DNA of 9,533 nt from assembly GCA_025458585.1 (NCBI GenBank), contig JALOSD010000150.1, positions 1 to 9,533 of the forward strand, in the 5' to 3' direction. A program made the position numbers and the translations under genes. Source of the DNA: Burkholderiaceae bacterium. Lineage in GTDB: Bacteria > Pseudomonadota > Gammaproteobacteria > Burkholderiales > Burkholderiaceae_C. The notes under the pieces were generated by a model that was not told the DNA's origin, searched no databases, and was given only the letters and a program-made list of their open reading frames with translations. Position 1 is the first letter of the stretch, and every line of letters starts with the position of its first letter. Shown piece by piece: positions 6,892 through 9,533 of this stretch.

Positions 6892-8999
6892 AGCGACGTC
6901 GACGCGGCCGGCGCCGACGGTGCGCGCGCCGAGACCGCGGCGCTCGAACGTGCACGCGCCTTCACCGAGCCGCTGCTCGCCTCGCAGCTGCTCGACACCG
7001 GCGAGAACGCGTGGGCGCACGCCGAAGGCGTGGCCGCGATCCTGCGCTCGATCGGCGCCTCGCCGTCGATGCAGGCCGCGGCCTACCTCGTCTACGCCGG
7101 CGACTACCTGCAAAGGCCCGACGAGGTCGTCGCGAAGGCGTTCGGCGAGTCCTATGCTGCGCTCGTCGCGGCGACGCGGCGGCTGGTGCAGATCCAGCGC
7201 GCGGCGCGCGACGCGCAGCTCGGCGCCGACCAGCGCGCGCTGCAGACCGAGCGCGTGCGCAAGATGCTGCTCGCGTTCTCGCGCGACCTGCGCGTCGTGC
7301 TGCTGCGCCTCGCCTCGCGCCTGCAGACGCTGCGCTGGCACGCGCAGACGAAGACGCCATGCCCGCACGCGCTCGCGCTCGAGACGCAGCAGGTGTTCGC
7401 GCCGCTGGCGAACCGGCTCGGCATCTGGCAGGTCAAGTGGGAGCTCGAGGACCTGGCGTTCCGCTTCCTGCAGCCCGACGAGTACAGGCGCATCGCGCGC
7501 CTGCTCGACGAGAAGCGCAGCGAGCGCGAGGCGCACCTCGAGGCGCTGCGCGGCCAGCTCACCGCCGAGCTCGCCCGCGCGGGCGTGGCGGCCACCGTGC
7601 AGGCGCGGCCCAAGCACCTCTACAGCATCTGGAGGAAGATGCAGGGCAAGCGGCTCGGCTTCGAGCGCGTGCTCGACCTGCGCGCGCTGCGCGTGCTGGT
7701 GGCCGACGTGCCGCAGTGCTACGCGGCGCTGGCGGCGGTGCACCAGCGCTACGTGCCGGTCGACGGCGAGTTCGACGACTACATCGCGCGGCCGAAGCCC
7801 AACGGCTACCAGTCGCTGCACACCGTCGTGCTCGACGACGAGCGCCGGCCGGTGGAGGTTCAGATCCGCACGCACGCGATGCACGAGCACGCGGAGTTCG
7901 GCGTCGCCGCGCACTGGGCCTACAAGGAGGCGGGCGCGCGCGGCTACGCGGGGGTGAGTGCCGCCGGCGAGTTCGAGGAGCGCGTCGCCGAGGCGCGCAA
8001 GGCCGTGCTGCGCCAGCTGCTCGCGTGGGAGCGCGACTTCGTGCATCAGGAGGGCGCGGCCGCCGGCGCCGCGTTCGACGACCGCATCTACGTCTTCACG
8101 CCGCAGGCGGCGGTCGTCGAACTGCCGGCCGGCGCGACGCCGGTCGACTTCGCCTACAGCCTGCACACCGACCTCGGCCACCGCTGCCGTGGCGCGCGCG
8201 TCGACGGCGCGATGGTGCCGCTGAACACGCCGCTGGCCAACGGGCAGACGGTCGAGGTCGTCGCCGCGAAGGAAGGCGGCCCGTCGCTCGACTGGCTCAA
8301 CGCCGACCTCGGCTACCTCGCGAGCCACCGCGCCAAGTCGAAGGTGCGCGCGTGGTTCAACGCGCTCGCGCAGCAGCAGACGATCGCGCGCGGCCGCGAG
8401 GCGGTCGAGAAGCTCCTGCAGCGCGAGGGCAAGACGGCGGTCAAGCTCGACGACCTCGCGTCGCGGCTGGGCTTTCGCAACGCGGCGGCGCTGTTCGAGG
8501 TCGTCGGCAAGGACGAGTACTCGCTGCGCCACGTCGAGCAGCTGCTGCGACCGGCCGAGCCGGCGCCGGCGGCCGACGAGACGGTCGCGCTGAAGCGACC
8601 GCGCGCCGAGGAGGCCGGCGGGCGCGGCGGCGTGCTCGTCGTCGGCGTCGAGTCGCTGCTGACCACGCTCGCGCGCTGCTGCCGCCCGGCCCCGCCCGAG
8701 CTCGCCCGAGCGCGTGCTCGCGGTCGCGTGGGGCCGCGAGCGCGCCGGCGACGCGGCGCTCTACGCCGTCGACGTCGTCGTCGAAGCCGCCGACCGCCCC
8801 GGGCTGCTGCGCGACATCTCGGAGGTGTTCGCGAAGGAGAAGACCAACGTCACCGGGGTGCACACGCAAAGCGTGAAGGACGCGAGGCGGCACCGCGTGG
8901 ATGACGTTCACCGTCGAGGTCACCGACGCGTCGCGCCTGCAGCACGTGCTCGCCCAGATCGCGCGCGTCGGCGGCGTGCGCCGGGCGCGGCGCAAATGA
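6892..8999 (+). pseudogene. relA: (p)ppGpp synthetase RelA, start lost and two internal breaks
   Basis: RelA makes (p)ppGpp on ribosomes stalled with uncharged tRNA. The recognisable frame enters at about 6892 without a start codon; the first in-frame GTG (7030) lies inside the conserved region. Parts in order: an HD-like domain without the His-Asp pair (hydrolase-dead; AAYLVYAGDYL); the synthetase domain with RPKHLYSIW, EFDD at 7768-7779 (the EXDD signature of synthetase-only RelA), YQSLHT (7807-7824) and EVQIRT; a TGS domain (about 8080-8275); and the start of the zinc-finger region with CC (8677-8682). At about 8697-8702 some 29 residues, including the HRADC-type motif, are missing and the frame shifts; SPERVLAVAWG resumes in another frame. 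The ACT domain then shifts again at 8882 by one extra base and ends RRARRK with TGA at 8997-8999. The catalytic core is intact. The breaks may be assembly errors, since relA disruption with otherwise perfect conservation is unusual. Confidence 0.85.
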
Positions 9000-9015
9000 G
9001 ACCGCAAATGAGACC
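8992..9015 (+). repeat. 12-bp perfect tandem duplication across the relA stop
   Basis: GCAAATGAGACC occurs twice head to tail (8992-9003 and 9004-9015). The first copy contains the relA stop codon, so the second adds 12 bp between relA and the tRNA promoter. It looks like a slippage duplication or an assembly overlap left unmerged. Confidence 0.85.
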
Positions 9016-9028
9016 GCTCGATCTTGGC

Positions 9029-9034
9029 TATACT
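9029..9034 (+). promoter_or_regulatory. -10 element of the tRNA-Val promoter
   Basis: TATACT, five of six matches to the -10 consensus, lies 11 bases before the mature tRNA 5' end, which gives a start near 9041. No good -35 is visible at 16-18 bp; the 12-bp duplication ends at 9015, close to where it would lie. Confidence 0.55.
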
Positions 9035-9045
9035 CTCGCCTCTTC

Positions 9046-9122
9046 AGGCGCGTAGCTCAGCTGGTTAGAGCACCACCTTGACATGGTGGGGGTCGTTGGT
9101 TCGAGTCCAATCGCGCCTACCA
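9046..9122 (+). tRNA. tRNA-Val (GAC anticodon)
   Basis: 77 bases with encoded CCA. All arms fold: acceptor AGGCGCG/CGCGCCT (seven pairs); U8 A9; D-stem GCTC/GAGC; anticodon stem CCACC/GGTGG with loop TTGACAT, anticodon GAC; and T-stem GTTGG/CCAAT with loop TTCGAGT. It decodes GUC and, less strongly, GUU. It is followed at once by a truncated copy of itself. Confidence 0.96.
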
Positions 9123-9193
9123 AGAGCTCAGCTGGTTAGAGCACCACCTTGACATGGTGGGGGTCGTTGGTTCGAGTCCAATCGCGCCTACCA
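9123..9193 (+). pseudogene. Second tRNA-Val (GAC) copy lacking part of the 5' acceptor strand
   Basis: From 9125 to 9193 it is identical to 9054-9122 of the complete tRNA, including D, anticodon and T arms and CCA. The 5' end reads AG followed directly by AGCTCAG: six bases of the acceptor 5' strand and position 8 are missing, and there is no spacer after the first copy's CCA. The acceptor stem cannot form, so this copy as written should not mature. A normal tandem pair with a spacer would have lost the spacer plus these six bases. Either a collapsed tandem repeat in assembly or a true 71-bp duplication would produce this. Confidence 0.85.
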
Positions 9194-9215
9194 AGCTTCC
9201 AGAAGACGGCAAGAC

Positions 9216-9258
9216 GGACGAGGGCTCGGCGGGATCGCCGAGCCCTTCGTCCTTGTTG
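9216..9258 (+). terminator. Intrinsic terminator after the tRNA-Val unit
   Basis: A long stem pairs 9216-9230 (GGACGAGGGCTCGGC) with 9237-9252 around a 6-base loop, with one bulged base, followed by TTGTTG. It lies 23 bases past the second tRNA copy and 20 bases before the end of the convergent acyltransferase gene, so it may serve both. The T-tract is short and interrupted, but the stem is far longer than expected by chance. Confidence 0.75.
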
Positions 9259-9271
9259 ACGCGTTTGCGGC

Positions 9272-9532
9272 TCAGCGGCCCGACAGGCGATCGCCGTCCG
9301 GGCTCGCGCCGCCGGCCAGCAGCGCCTCGATCTGCTCGTCCTTGCGTTTCCACAAGTCGAGCAGCCAGCGCTGCACCGTCATCCGGTAGTGGGCGTCGGC
9401 CACGTAGTCGCCATGCGCCACCTCGCGCGGGATTGGCAGGCGCTGCGCGCGCACGACGACGCGGCCGACGTCGCCGCGCAGGAACTGCCAGAACGTCGGG
9501 GCGCCTTCGGGGTAGACGATCGTCAGGTCGAG
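9272..9532 (-). CDS. Acyltransferase (YihG/PlsC-like), C-terminal part
   Basis: 86 residues of the C-terminus, read from the right edge to TGA at 9272-9274; the N-terminal part with the expected HX4D catalytic motif is outside the window. The segment LTIVYPEGAPTFWQFLRG, then a V-rich strand, IPRE, HGDYVADAHYR and WLLDLWKRKDEQIEALL resembles the tail of lysophospholipid acyltransferases of the YihG type (1-acyl-glycerol-3-phosphate acyltransferase superfamily). These are inner-membrane enzymes that acylate lysophospholipids. The ATG at 9454 is internal, not the start. The gene is convergent with the tRNA unit and shares the terminator hairpin. Assignment is by remembered similarity without the catalytic half. 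Confidence 0.72.
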   Translation of the reverse strand, partial: LDLTIVYPEGAPTFWQFLRGDVGRVVVRAQRLPIPREVAHGDYVADAHYRMTVQRWLLDLWKRKDEQIEALLAGGASPDGDRLSGR

Positions 9533-9533
9533 C

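Noticed and set aside
5562..8876. 1104-residue plus-strand frame
   Set aside because: Only the part from 6096 to about 6891 is a real protein (the hydrolase); the start is antisense to bdhA and the end is relA in the wrong frame, so it is not a giant fusion.
9117..9353. Minus-strand 78-residue frame ending GAIGLEPTTPTMSRW
   Set aside because: It is the antisense reading of the tRNA-Val copies plus the terminator hairpin; GLEPTTPTMSRWCSNQLS-type peptides are a well-known false gene call over tRNA genes.
1..9533. Search for a new defence, mobile or biosynthetic system
   Set aside because: No integrase, transposase, inverted terminal repeats, CRISPR repeats or unfamiliar gene cluster; every protein-coding region belongs to a recognised family. 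The tRNA-Val duplication has no integrase or phage gene beside it, so it is not supported as an attachment site.

Overview
The window is a GC-rich, gene-dense stretch of ordinary bacterial chromosome. Codon third positions are almost all G or C, so shadow frames stay open for kilobases. The gene families, and the relA to tRNA-Val arrangement, fit a betaproteobacterium of the order Burkholderiales (Rubrivivax/Leptothrix/Methylibium-like). That placement is a judgement from protein similarity remembered without a database search. I see no phage, transposon, CRISPR array, defence system or secondary-metabolite locus, and no undescribed system.

Layout, left to right: the 3' end of a cbpM-type chaperone modulator (+); an intact 612-residue FtsH paralogue (+); a convergent two-component operon on the minus strand, an OmpR-type regulator followed by an EnvZ-like sensor kinase whose end overlaps ftsH by 17 bp; a short divergent control region with an inverted repeat of TGTAACA; a SIMPL-domain (DUF541) periplasmic protein gene (+), broken near its signal peptide; an intact D-3-hydroxybutyrate dehydrogenase gene (-); a 57-bp divergent promoter region centred on a 7-1-7 palindrome; an alpha/beta-hydrolase gene (+) that has lost its end; a relA (p)ppGpp synthetase gene (+) that has lost its start and carries two further breaks; tRNA-Val(GAC); a second copy of the same tRNA lacking part of its acceptor stem; a hairpin terminator; and the C-terminal part of an acyltransferase (-).

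Functionally this is housekeeping: membrane protein quality control (FtsH), DnaJ-type chaperone control (CbpM), envelope signalling (OmpR/EnvZ-like), the ketone-body/PHB carbon cycle (BdhA), the stringent response (RelA) and translation (tRNA-Val).

The most notable observation is a cluster of lesions between about 4.65 and 9.13 kb. Three missing segments fall in or between protein genes, one extra base falls in relA, and one short deletion falls at a tRNA junction. The flanking protein sequence stays well conserved on both sides of each break. This looks more like an assembly that dropped short GC-rich segments than like old pseudogenes, but real decay cannot be excluded from one sequence. 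The genes at 391-4378 and 5259-6038 look intact.
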